Made by a program: the position numbers and the translations under genes. From assembly GCA_050246875.1 (NCBI GenBank), contig JBFWVF010000008.1:1-64000 (forward strand): 64,000 nt of DNA. The letters are read 5' to 3'. Below, in pieces: positions 53,793 through 62,227 of the stretch (positions are counted from its first letter, which is position 1; each line of letters begins with the position of its first letter). Origin of the DNA: SHWB01 sp050246875 (GTDB taxonomy: Bacteria; Pseudomonadota; Alphaproteobacteria; UBA6615). The notes beneath the pieces are model-generated. The model worked only from the letters and a program-made list of their open reading frames with translations, was not told the DNA's origin and made no database searches.

Positions 53793-56700
53793 ATGTCGCT
53801 CGCTGCTGCCACGCTCGACGACAAGTATGTGCTCGATGAGGGGCGCGTCTTCCTGACCGGCATCCAGGCGCTGGTGCGCCTGCCGATGATGCAGCGCCGG
53901 CGCGATCTCGCCGCCGGCCTCAACACCGCCTGCTTCGTCTCCGGCTATCGCGGCTCGCCGCTCGGCGGCATCGACCAGCAGATGCAGCGGGCCAAGGGCT
54001 TCCTCGACGCCCACCACATCCGCCTGCAGACGGCGGTGAACGAGGATCTCGCCGCCACCGCCATCTGGGGCTCGCAGCAGCTCGGCCTGTTCCCCGGCGC
54101 GCGCTACGACGGCGTGTTCGGCATGTGGTACGGCAAGGGTCCGGGCGTCGACCGCTCTGGCGATGTGCTGAAGCACGCCAACCTCGCCGGCTCCTCGAAG
54201 ACGGGCGGCGTGCTCTGCCTCGCCGGCGACGACCACACCTGCAAGTCGTCCACGACCTGCCACCAGACCGAATACAACTTCATGGACGCCATGATCCCGG
54301 TGCTCAATCCGGCCGGCGTCCAGGAATTCCTCGATCTCGGCCTGCATGGCTGGGCGCTCTCGCGCTTCTCCGGCCTGTGGGCGGCCTTCAAGGTGATCGC
54401 CGAGACGGCCGACAGCTCGGCCTCGGTGCATGTCGATCCGGCGCGCCTGCAGATCGTGCTGCCCGAGGGCGTCGAGATGCCCGAGGGTGGCCCCAACCTC
54501 CGCTGGCCGGACGATCCGGTGTCGCAGGAGGAGCGCCTGCACCGCTGGAAGCTGCCGGCCGCCGTCGCCTACGCCCGCGCCAACCGCCTCGACCGCGTCG
54601 TGCTCGGCGGCCCGCGCCGTCGCCTCGGCATCGTCACCGCCGGCAAGTCCTATCTCGACGTGCGCCAGGCGCTCGAAGACCTCGGCCTCGACGAGCGCCG
54701 CGCCGCCGAACTCGGCCTGTCGATCTACAAGGTGGCGATGGTCTGGCCGCTCGAGCCGGAAGGCCTCAAGGCGTTCGCCACGGGCCTCGACGAGGTCTTC
54801 GTCGTCGAGGAGAAGCGGCCGCTGCTGGAAGCGCAGGTCAAGGACATCCTCTACCACCTGCCGGCCGACCGCCGGCCGCTGGTGACCGGCAAGACCGACG
54901 AGGCGGGCCGGCCGCTGCTCAAGTCGCACTACGAGCTGTCGCCGGGCGAGATTTCGCGCGCGCTGGCGCAGCGCCTCGGCCGGCTCAACGGCGGCCAGGC
55001 ACCGGCGGAGGTGGCCGAGCGCCTCGCCTACCTCGACCAGAAGGAAGCCTCGGCGAAGCAACAGCCGCAGCTCGTCAAGCGGACGCCCTATTTCTGCTCG
55101 GGCTGCCCGCACAACACCTCGACCAACGTGCCCGAGGGCAGCCGCGCGCTCGCCGGCATCGGCTGCCACTTCATGTCGCAGTGGATGAACCGCCGCACCG
55201 ATACCTTCACCCACATGGGCGGCGAAGGCGTCTCCTGGGTCGGCCAGGCGCCGTTCACCGACGAGAAGCACGTCTTCATCAACATCGGCGACGGCACCTA
55301 CTACCACTCCGGCATCCTCGCCATCCGCCAGTCGGTCGCCGCCGGCGTCAACGCCACCTACAAGGTGCTCTATAACGACGCCGTGGCGATGACCGGCGGC
55401 CAGCACGTCGACGGCCCGCTGACGGCGGACCAGGTGACGCGCCAGCTCGCCGCCGAGGGTGTCCGCAAGATCGTCGTCGTCACCGACGAACCGGAGAAGT
55501 ATCCGGTCGGCATCGAATTCGCGCCCGGCGCCACCGTCCGCCACCGCGACGACCTCGACGCCGTGCAGAAGGAGCTGCGCGAGCACCCCGGGGTCACGGC
55601 CATCGTCTACGACCAGACCTGCGCCGCCGAGAAGCGCCGCCGCCGCAAGCGCGGCACCTTCCCCGATCCGCAGCGCCGCGTCTTCATCAACGAGGCGGTG
55701 TGCGAGGGCTGCGGCGACTGCTCGGTCAAGTCCAACTGCGTCTCCGTCGTGCCGGTGGAGACCGAGTTCGGCCGCAAGCGCGCCATCGACCAGTCCTCGT
55801 GCAACAAGGACTATTCCTGCCTCAAGGGCTTCTGCCCGAGCTTCGTCACCGTCGAGGGCGGTGGCGTGAAGAAGCCGAAGACCGCCGCCAGGGGCGGTGC
55901 GGCCGGCGCCTTCGACGGCGTCGTGCTGCCCGAGCCGACGCTGCCGCCGCTCGACCGGCCCTGGGGCATCATGGTGACCGGCATCGGCGGCACCGGCGTC
56001 GTCACCATCGGCGCCCTGCTCGGCATGGCCGCGCATCTCGAGGGCAAGGGCTGCTCGGTGCTCGACATGACCGGTCTTGCCCAGAAGGGCGGCGCCGTGC
56101 TCAGCCACATCCACATCGGTGCCGCGCCCGAGGACATCCATGCCGTGCGCCTCGCCGCCGGCGGCGCCGACGCGCTGATCGGCTGCGATCTCATGGTGTC
56201 CGCCTCGCCCGACGTGGTGGCACGCCTGCAGAGCGGCCGTTCGCACGCCGTGGTCAACGCGCACGAGACGATCACCGGCGAGTTCACGCGCAAGCCTGAC
56301 ATGTCGTTCATGAGCCGCGAGCTGGCGCAGGTGGTGAAGGTCGCCGTCGGCGAGCAGAACGCGAGCTTCCTCGATGCCTCGCGGCTGGCGACGGCGCTGC
56401 TCGGCGACTCCATTGCCACCAACCCGTTCATGCTCGGCTATGCCTACCAGAAGGGCCTGATCCCGATTTCGGGCGCGGCCATCGAGCGGGCGATCGAACT
56501 CAACGGTGTCGCCGTCGACGCCAACAAGCGCGCCTTCCTGTGGGGCCGCCGCGCCGCCGCCGATCAGGCGAAGGTCGAGGCCGCCGCCGCGCCGGCGACG
56601 CCGGTGGCGTTGCGCGCGCCCGACATCGCGACGACGCCGGAGGAGATGATCGCGCGCCGTCGCCGCCACCTCGTCGCCTACCAGGGCGAGGCGCTGGCCC

Positions 56701-57293
56701 GCCGCTTCGACCGCATGCTGGCGCGCGTGCGCGAGGCCGAGGCGGCCAACGCCAAGGGCCGCAGCGGCCTCGTCGAGGCGGTGGCGCGGAGCTACCACAA
56801 GCTGCTCGCCTACAAGGACGAGTACGAGGTCGCCCGCCTCTATACCGACGGCGAGTTCCTGCGGAAGCTGCGCGACCAGTTCGAGGGCGACTACTCGCTC
56901 TCCTTCCACCTCGCGCCGCCGCTGTTCGCCCGCCGCGACCCGGCCACCGGCCATCTCGTGAAGCAGAAGTTCGGCCCGTGGATGATGGCCTCGTTCCGCC
57001 TGCTCGCCGCCTTCAAGGGCCTGCGCGGCACGGCGCTCGACCCGTTCGGCTACACGGCCGAGCGCAAGCGCGAGCGGTCCCTGATCGGCCGTTACGAGAA
57101 GACGGTCGAGGCGCTGCTGGCGTCGCTCGACCAGTCGAACCATGCCATGGCGATCGAGATCGCTTCGCTGCCGCTGAGCATGCGCGGCTTCGGCCACGTC
57201 AAGGACGAGAACATCGACAAGGCCGAGAAGCGCGAGGCCGACCTGCTCGCCGCGTACCGGCGACCGGCGACGCAGGTGGCGGCGGCGGAGTAG
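53793..57293 (+). CDS. Indolepyruvate ferredoxin oxidoreductase family protein (fused subunits), paralogue B
   Basis: A 1166-residue fused 2-oxoacid:ferredoxin oxidoreductase with the same domain order as paralogue A at 27.3-30.8 kb. It has CFVSGYRGSPLGGIDQQMQR at the N-terminus, CSGCPHNTSTNVPEGSRALA (about residue 430), the TPP region GDGTYYHSGILAIRQS...AMTGGQ, CEGCGDCSVKSNCVSVVPVE (about 635), the gamma domain VTGIGGTGVVTIGALLGMAA (about 730) and the C-terminal AYKDEYEVARLYTDGEFLRK. ATG 53793 is preferred over 53787 because GGGAGG lies 6 nt before it. It stands alone, whereas paralogue A has a cupin partner. Confidence 0.93.
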   Translation: MSLAAATLDDKYVLDEGRVFLTGIQALVRLPMMQRRRDLAAGLNTACFVSGYRGSPLGGIDQQMQRAKGFLDAHHIRLQTAVNEDLAATAIWGSQQLGLFPGARYDGVFGMWYGKGPGVDRSGDVLKHANLAGSSKTGGVLCLAGDDHTCKSSTTCHQTEYNFMDAMIPVLNPAGVQEFLDLGLHGWALSRFSGLWAAFKVIAETADSSASVHVDPARLQIVLPEGVEMPEGGPNLRWPDDPVSQEERLHRWKLPAAVAYARANRLDRVVLGGPRRRLGIVTAGKSYLDVRQALEDLGLDERRAAELGLSIYKVAMVWPLEPEGLKAFATGLDEVFVVEEKRPLLEAQVKDILYHLPADRRPLVTGKTDEAGRPLLKSHYELSPGEISRALAQRLGRLNGGQAPAEVAERLAYLDQKEASAKQQPQLVKRTPYFCSGCPHNTSTNVPEGSRALAGIGCHFMSQWMNRRTDTFTHMGGEGVSWVGQAPFTDEKHVFINIGDGTYYHSGILAIRQSVAAGVNATYKVLYNDAVAMTGGQHVDGPLTADQVTRQLAAEGVRKIVVVTDEPEKYPVGIEFAPGATVRHRDDLDAVQKELREHPGVTAIVYDQTCAAEKRRRRKRGTFPDPQRRVFINEAVCEGCGDCSVKSNCVSVVPVETEFGRKRAIDQSSCNKDYSCLKGFCPSFVTVEGGGVKKPKTAARGGAAGAFDGVVLPEPTLPPLDRPWGIMVTGIGGTGVVTIGALLGMAAHLEGKGCSVLDMTGLAQKGGAVLSHIHIGAAPEDIHAVRLAAGGADALIGCDLMVSASPDVVARLQSGRSHAVVNAHETITGEFTRKPDMSFMSRELAQVVKVAVGEQNASFLDASRLATALLGDSIATNPFMLGYAYQKGLIPISGAAIERAIELNGVAVDANKRAFLWGRRAAADQAKVEAAAAPATPVALRAPDIATTPEEMIARRRRHLVAYQGEALARRFDRMLARVREAEAANAKGRSGLVEAVARSYHKLLAYKDEYEVARLYTDGEFLRKLRDQFEGDYSLSFHLAPPLFARRDPATGHLVKQKFGPWMMASFRLLAAFKGLRGTALDPFGYTAERKRERSLIGRYEKTVEALLASLDQSNHAMAIEIASLPLSMRGFGHVKDENIDKAEKREADLLAAYRRPATQVAAAE

Positions 57294-57432
57294 CCGGCGC
57301 GGCCGGTCGCCGCAGGGCCGCCGATAACGAGTCGCACGCACGGGGCGTATTGCACACTGACGGCATGTAGGATGCGGACGGACCGAGGAAGGGTCGCCCC
57401 GTCCGGCACATGCGCGTCAGGAGCCCCCTTCC

Positions 57433-58110
57433 ATGTCCAGAGAGCCGATTGCGGCGACAGTCGTCTGGGATCCACTGGTGCGCGTCGGCCACTGGCTGCT
57501 GGTGGTCGCGTTCGCCGTCGCCTACGTGACCGAGGGAGAGCCCGAACTCGTCCACACCTGGGCGGGCTATGTCATCGCCCTCTACGTGATCTGGCGCGTC
57601 GTGTGGGGGTTCGCCGGGCCGCGCCACGCGCGCTTTGCCGACTTCGTCTACCGTCCTCGGATGGTGTTCGGCTATCTGGCCGACCTCGTGCGCTTCCGCT
57701 CGCGCCGCTACCTCGGCCACAGCCCGGCGGGCGGCGCCATGGTCGTCGCGCTGCTCATCGTGCTCGCCGCGACCACGGTGACCGGCATGGCCACGCTGGC
57801 CGTGCGCGAGGGCGAAGGACCACTGGCGCCGTTCGTCGCCGCGCCGGGCCCGGCGCTGGCGCGCGCTGACGCCGCCCTCGAGGCCCTCGAGCGGGCGCTG
57901 TCACCGATCCGGGCCGCGTGGGCCGACGACGACGAGGGGCGCGAAGGCGCCAAACCGGGCCGCGAGATCAAGGAGTTGCACGAGTTTCTCGCCAACCTGG
58001 CGCTGATCCTCGTGCTGGCGCACATCGCCGGTGTCGGACTGGCCAGTCTGGCGCACGGCGAAAACCTGCCGCGGGCGATGTGGACGGGGCGAAAGCGTCG
58101 CGAGGATTGA
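57433..58110 (+). CDS. Cytochrome b561 / Ni-hydrogenase b-type cytochrome
   Basis: A 225-residue membrane protein of the cytochrome b561 family (PF01292). It has four hydrophobic segments and candidate haem-ligand His in PLVRVGHWLLVVAFAVAYVT (about residue 18), LVHTWAGYVIALYVIWRVVW (about 40), PRHARFADF (about 62) and LANLALILVLAHIAGVGLAS (about 200). Such proteins pass electrons between quinone and a soluble cytochrome. A charged loop (ADDDEGREGAKPGREIKELH) separates the last two segments. No cytochrome c partner is next to it. Confidence 0.88.
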   Translation: MSREPIAATVVWDPLVRVGHWLLVVAFAVAYVTEGEPELVHTWAGYVIALYVIWRVVWGFAGPRHARFADFVYRPRMVFGYLADLVRFRSRRYLGHSPAGGAMVVALLIVLAATTVTGMATLAVREGEGPLAPFVAAPGPALARADAALEALERALSPIRAAWADDDEGREGAKPGREIKELHEFLANLALILVLAHIAGVGLASLAHGENLPRAMWTGRKRRED

Positions 58111-58121
58111 CCCCGCGGGCG

Positions 58122-58364
58122 CTACATCCCCAGCGCGGCCTTGTAGGTGTCGAGCAGGAAGTCCGCTTCCTGGCGGTCGGCCGGCGTCATGCGGCGCAGG
58201 CGCACCACGGTTCTCATCGTCTTGACGTCGAAGCCGGTGGCCTTGGCCTCGGAATAGACGTCCTTGATGTCGGTGGCGAGGTTGCGGCGGTCCTCCTCGA
58301 GGCGCTCGACGCGCTCGACGAAGCTCTTGAGCTGGTCCGCCGCGATGCTGCCGTCACGGGCCAT
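58122..58364 (-). CDS. UPF0335 (DUF2312) family protein
   Basis: An 80-residue helical protein with the family pattern AADQLKSFVERVERLEEDRR, then NLATDIKDVYSEAKATGFDV and KTMRTVVRLRRM, which marks the alphaproteobacterial DUF2312 family (related in shape to GapR, an AT-rich-DNA and overtwisted-DNA binder). It probably binds DNA in the nucleoid; this is by family resemblance. It lies 192 bp downstream of the DUF1244 gene on the same strand. Confidence 0.93.
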   Translation of the reverse strand: MARDGSIAADQLKSFVERVERLEEDRRNLATDIKDVYSEAKATGFDVKTMRTVVRLRRMTPADRQEADFLLDTYKAALGM

Positions 58365-58555
58365 GATTGCCGCTCCCGAATGCCTGCCGGCCGCCGCGCC
58401 GTCGCGGCGATCCCGGGCTATCGGTCTAGCGGCCCCGCCTGTGGAAAGACAACCGCGCCCGCCATCGGGGCGCAATCGGGCGGCGCGCAAGCCTCCCCGG
58501 CCGTTCGCCGCGCGTTGTCCCCGATCCGTCCACAGGCCGGGGCGGGCGATATGCC

Positions 58556-58864
58556 TCAACCGTGCCTGGGATGGCTCTTGTCGAAGGACGCCTTCTGGTC
58601 CGGCGAAGCCTCTTTCTGATACTTGGCCCGCCACTCGGCGTAGGGCATGCCGTAGACGTGCTCGCGGGCCGCGCCGTCCTCGATCTTGAGGCCGCGCGCC
58701 TCGGCCGCCTCGCGGTACCAGCGCGACAGGCAGTTGCGGCAGAAGCCGGCGAGGTTCATCAGGTCGATGTTCTGCACGTCGGTGCGTTCGCGCAGATGCC
58801 CGATGAGGGTGCGGAACGCCGCCGCTTCCAGTTCGGTCTGGGTCTTCTGGTCGAGGTCCGCCAT
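58556..58864 (-). CDS. DUF1244 family protein
   Basis: A 102-residue protein with the characteristic AAAFRTLIGHLRERTDVQNI, then DLMNLAGFCRNCLSRWYREA and VYGMPYAEWRAKYQKEAS. The conserved Cys pair (C-R-N-C, about residue 42) suggests metal or redox chemistry, but the function is not known. The family is common in proteobacteria, and in alphaproteobacteria it often lies near N-formylglutamate amidohydrolase and pyruvate kinase, as here. ATG 58864 is used. Confidence 0.93.
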   Translation of the reverse strand: MADLDQKTQTELEAAAFRTLIGHLRERTDVQNIDLMNLAGFCRNCLSRWYREAAEARGLKIEDGAAREHVYGMPYAEWRAKYQKEASPDQKASFDKSHPRHG

Positions 58865-58959
58865 GGCGTGCCTCCCGGTTGGCGCAGGGGTTGTCTCCGC
58901 CCCATGATGTGGTCCGCCGGGGCGTGCAGGCAATCCCGGCGTGCGGCGCGGGGGCCAGC

Positions 58960-59847
58960 ATGGCGGACGGACCGGCGATCGGCTTCATCGGCACCGGCAC
59001 GATGGGCGAGCCGATGTGCCGCAACCTCGTCCTGAAGAGCGGCCGCCCGGTCGTCGCCTTCGACCGCGCGCCCGAGCCGCTGGCCCGGCTCGCCGCCGAC
59101 GGCGCCGCGGTCGCCGGCTCGATCGCCGACGTCGCCGCGCGGGCCGAGACGATCTTCGTCTGCCTGCCGAGCGGCGCCCATGTCGCGGCGGTGTGCGACG
59201 GCCCCGACGGCCTGCTGGCGCATGCCCGCGCCGGCCAGACCGTCGTCGACTGCGGCACCTCGCCGGTGGCGCTGGCGCGCGACCTCGCCCGGCGCTTCGC
59301 CGCCAGCGGCGCCGACTTCGCCGACGCGCCGGTCGCCCGCACGCGCCAGGCGGCGCAGCAGGGCACGCTGTCGGTGATGGTCGGCGCGACACCCGCCGTG
59401 TATGCCCGCCTCGAACCGCTCATCGGCTGCTTCGCCAGCGACGTCACGCATTGCGGCCCGGTCGGCAGCGGTCAGGTGGTGAAGATCATGAACAATATGG
59501 TGCTGGCCGAGACTGTCGCGGCGCTGGCCGAGGCGCTGGCCATCGGCCGTCGCGCGGGCGTCGATCCGGCCGTGCTGTTCGACACGCTGGCCAAGGGCTC
59601 GGCCGACAGCTTCGCGCTGCGCAATCACGGCATGAAGGCGATGCTGCCGGGCGACTATCCCGAACGCGCCTTCTCTGCCGAATACCAGTTGAAGGATCTC
59701 GGCTACGCGCTCGACCTCGCCGCCGCGACCGGTGTCGCGGCCCCCGGCGCCGAACACGCCGCCGCCCTGTTGCGCGCGGCCATCGCGCGCGGGCTCGGCG
59801 CACAATACTGGCCGGTCATCGCGAAGGTCGTGGACGACGGCGTATAG
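58960..59847 (+). CDS. NAD(P)-dependent beta-hydroxyacid dehydrogenase (3-hydroxyisobutyrate dehydrogenase-like)
   Basis: A 295-residue protein. The Rossmann loop is IGFIGTGTMGEPMCRNLVL (residues about 7-25), the substrate motif is FADAPVARTRQAAQQGTLSV (about 120), and the catalytic Lys lies in GPVGSGQVVKIMNNMVLAET (about 170). The usual D-A-P-V-S-G has R-T-R here, which may alter the substrate. It would oxidise a 3-hydroxy acid such as 3-hydroxyisobutyrate, or reduce tartronate semialdehyde. It is divergent from DUF1244 and converges on the N-formylglutamate amidohydrolase across a repeat hairpin. Confidence 0.9.
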   Translation: MADGPAIGFIGTGTMGEPMCRNLVLKSGRPVVAFDRAPEPLARLAADGAAVAGSIADVAARAETIFVCLPSGAHVAAVCDGPDGLLAHARAGQTVVDCGTSPVALARDLARRFAASGADFADAPVARTRQAAQQGTLSVMVGATPAVYARLEPLIGCFASDVTHCGPVGSGQVVKIMNNMVLAETVAALAEALAIGRRAGVDPAVLFDTLAKGSADSFALRNHGMKAMLPGDYPERAFSAEYQLKDLGYALDLAAATGVAAPGAEHAAALLRAAIARGLGAQYWPVIAKVVDDGV

Positions 59848-59851
59848 CAAG

Positions 59852-59877
59852 CCCTCTCCTCCCGTGGGCGGAGAGGG
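59852..59877. terminator. Hairpin between convergent genes (CCTCTCC family repeat)
   Basis: CCCTCTCC at 59852-59859 pairs with GGAGAGGG at 59870-59877, with further partial pairing inside. It begins 4 nt after the dehydrogenase stop and 35 nt before the convergent amidohydrolase stop. The following GGGTGAGG and GGCCGGC match the outer part of the element at 1-52 in inverted orientation. Confidence 0.55.
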
Positions 59878-59911
59878 GCGGGTGAGGTGGGCCGGCGCAG
59901 GTCCTCGACCG

Positions 59912-60709
59912 TCACGCCCCGCGAAACAGCCCCGCCTCGCCGAGCACGTCCGCCAGCACGCGCGCGAGCAGCCCGCTCCAGTGCAAGACGCCGGCCTCGT
60001 CGCCGATCTCGTCCTGGCGCACCTCGATCATGGCGCTCGGGCGGCCGGCCGCCTCGGCGTGGCGGCCCAGCGTATAGCCGAAGCCCTTGCGGGCGTCGTA
60101 GGGCTCGTTGTCGCCCACGACGAGGCCGGGTTCGCGGCGCAGGCGGGCGAGCAGCGGCAGCGGCAGGCGCCGGTCGGAATGCCACAGCACGCCGACATGC
60201 CAGGGCCGCGCGACGCCGGCCATGGCCGGCGTGAAGGAGTGGATCGCGACCAGCGCGGCGCCGCCGCCGTCGCGGGCAGCCTCGATGCGCGCGAGTTCGC
60301 CCGCGATCGCCGCATGGTAGGGCGCGTGCAGCGCCGCCAGCCGCCGCGCCCGGGCCGCATCGTCGAGGCTACGGTTGGCCGGCACCGGCGTGCCGTCGCT
60401 TTCCTCCGGCATCACGCCGGGCTGCTCGGGCGCGCGGTTGCAGTCGGCGGCGAGGCGCGTGTAGCCCGACAGCACGGCCGGCAGGCCGAGACGCGCCGAC
60501 AGCGCCCGCGTCACCGCCGCGGCGCCGATATCCCAGGCGATGTGGCGCTCGCGGTCGGCGGCCGGCACGCCGAGGTCGCCCAGCGCGCGCGGCACGCCGT
60601 TGGCGGCGTGGCAGCAGACCAGCAGGACGCCCCGGCCCGCATCGCCGGGCAGCACGATCGCGGCCGGCGGTTCGTCCGGCGCCAGCAGCGTTTCTGCAAC
60701 AGGAGACAT
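59912..60709 (-). CDS. N-formylglutamate amidohydrolase family protein
   Basis: A 265-residue protein of the FGase family (PF05013). Typical segments are LLVCCHAANGVPRALGDLGV near residue 30, HIAWDIGAAAVTRALSARLG (about 56), YTRLAADCNRAPEQPGVMPE (about 83), LVAIHSFTPAMAGVARPWHV (about 150) and MIEVRQDEIGDEAGVLHWSG (about 225). Family members release formate or aspartate-like products from N-acyl amino acids, as in histidine degradation, but no hut genes are present. It is divergent from pyruvate kinase (99 bp), the usual alphaproteobacterial arrangement. Confidence 0.92.
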   Translation of the reverse strand: MSPVAETLLAPDEPPAAIVLPGDAGRGVLLVCCHAANGVPRALGDLGVPAADRERHIAWDIGAAAVTRALSARLGLPAVLSGYTRLAADCNRAPEQPGVMPEESDGTPVPANRSLDDAARARRLAALHAPYHAAIAGELARIEAARDGGGAALVAIHSFTPAMAGVARPWHVGVLWHSDRRLPLPLLARLRREPGLVVGDNEPYDARKGFGYTLGRHAEAAGRPSAMIEVRQDEIGDEAGVLHWSGLLARVLADVLGEAGLFRGA

Positions 60710-60808
60710 GCGACAGTCCGTGGCGGTGGCGGCGACGCGCGACGCAGCGCACTATAACGGCTGTGTGTCGCGGCCGACCATGCCGGGCCACCCGAGGAGT
60801 CGTTTGCC

Positions 60809-62227
60809 GTGACCCGCTTCCGCCACGCCAAGATCGTCGCCACGCTCGGCCCGGCCAGCGACAGCGAGGACGCGATCGGCCGTCTGGTCGCGGCGGGGGC
60901 CGACGTCTTCCGCTTCAATCTCTCGCATGGCAGCCACGACGACCATCGCCGGCGCTACGCCGCCGTGCGCGCGCTGGAGGCGCGGCACGGACGGCCGATC
61001 GCCGTGCTGGGCGACCTGCAGGGGCCGAAGCTGCGGCTCGGTGCGCTGGCCGGCGGCGCGCTCGACATCGCCGCGGGTGACCGGCTGACGCTCGACCTCG
61101 ATCCCGCGCCGGGCGGCGCTAGGCGCATCCCCCTGCCCCATCCGGAAGTCTTCGCGGCGCTGGCAAAGGACGCCGAACTGCTGGTCGACGACGGCAAGGT
61201 GCGCCTGCGCGTGCTGCGCGCGGGCAAGGAGCGCGCCGATGTCGAGGTCGTCGCGGGCACCCGCCTGTCGGACCGCAAGGGCGTCAACCTGCCCGGCGCG
61301 GTGCTGCCGATCTCGGCGCTGACCGAGAAGGACCGCCGCGACCTCGCCTTCGCGCTCGATCTCGGCTGCGACTGGATCGCGCTGTCCTTCGTGCAGCGGC
61401 CCGACGACGTCGCCGAGGCGAAGAAGCTGGTCGCGGGACGCGCCGGCGTGATGGCCAAGCTGGAAAAGCCGGCGGCGCTCGACCGGCTTGAGGAAATCGT
61501 CGAACTGTCGGACGCCGTCATGGTGGCGCGCGGCGATCTCGGCGTCGAAATGCCGCCCGAAAGCGTGCCCGGCCAGCAGAAGCGTATCGTGCGGGCCTGC
61601 CGGCACGCCGGCAAACCGGTCGTCGTGGCGACGCAGATGCTCGAATCGATGATCTCGTCGCCGGCCCCGACGCGGGCCGAGGCGTCGGACGTGGCGACCG
61701 CCATCTACGACGGCGCCGACGCCGTCATGCTGTCGGCCGAGACCGCCGTCGGCCAGTATTCCGCCGAGGCGGTGGCGATGATGGCGCGCATCGCCGCCGT
61801 GGTCGAGGCCGACCCGATCTACCGCGTGCAGGTGCATGCGGCGCACGAGACGCCCGAGGCGACCTCGGCCGACGCCATCACCGCCGCCGCCCGCCAGGTG
61901 GCCGAGACGCTCGGCGCCGCCGCCATCGTCACCTACACCACCTCCGGCTCGACGACGCTGCGCGCATCGCGCGAGCGGCCGGCCGCGCCGATCGTCTGCC
62001 TGACGCCGCGCGCGGCGACGGCGCGCAAGCTGGCGCTGGCCTGGGGCGTGTACCCGGTGATCACGGAAGACGCGCGCGACTTCGACGACATGGTCTCGCG
62101 CGCCGTCGCCGTCGCGGCGGAAGCAGGCTTCGCGCGTGCCGGGGACCGCATCGCCATCACCGCCGGGGTGCCCTTCGGCACGCCCGGCGCGACGAACCTC
62201 CTGCGCCTCGCCCGCGTGCCGGGCTAG
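60809..62227 (+). CDS. pyk: Pyruvate kinase
   Basis: A 472-residue glycolytic enzyme converting phosphoenolpyruvate and ADP to pyruvate and ATP. It begins RFRHAKIVATLGPASDSEDA, then FRFNLSHGSHDDHRRR (K+/Mg2+ region), LGDLQGPKLRLG, the catalytic Lys in VMAKLEKPAALDRLEEIVEL (about residue 220), MVARGDLGVEMPPE (about 240) and VVATQMLESMISSPAPTRAE (about 275). The C-terminal allosteric domain is present. GTG 60809 follows GAGGAG. Its stop shares a CTAG palindrome with the stop of the convergent MetE-like gene. Confidence 0.96.
   Translation: MTRFRHAKIVATLGPASDSEDAIGRLVAAGADVFRFNLSHGSHDDHRRRYAAVRALEARHGRPIAVLGDLQGPKLRLGALAGGALDIAAGDRLTLDLDPAPGGARRIPLPHPEVFAALAKDAELLVDDGKVRLRVLRAGKERADVEVVAGTRLSDRKGVNLPGAVLPISALTEKDRRDLAFALDLGCDWIALSFVQRPDDVAEAKKLVAGRAGVMAKLEKPAALDRLEEIVELSDAVMVARGDLGVEMPPESVPGQQKRIVRACRHAGKPVVVATQMLESMISSPAPTRAEASDVATAIYDGADAVMLSAETAVGQYSAEAVAMMARIAAVVEADPIYRVQVHAAHETPEATSADAITAAARQVAETLGAAAIVTYTTSGSTTLRASRERPAAPIVCLTPRAATARKLALAWGVYPVITEDARDFDDMVSRAVAVAAEAGFARAGDRIAITAGVPFGTPGATNLLRLARVPG

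Noticed and set aside
53406..57341. 1311-codon minus-strand frame across paralogue B oxidoreductase
   Set aside because: Antisense to a well-conserved 1166-residue enzyme; the protein text is low-complexity and lacks motifs.
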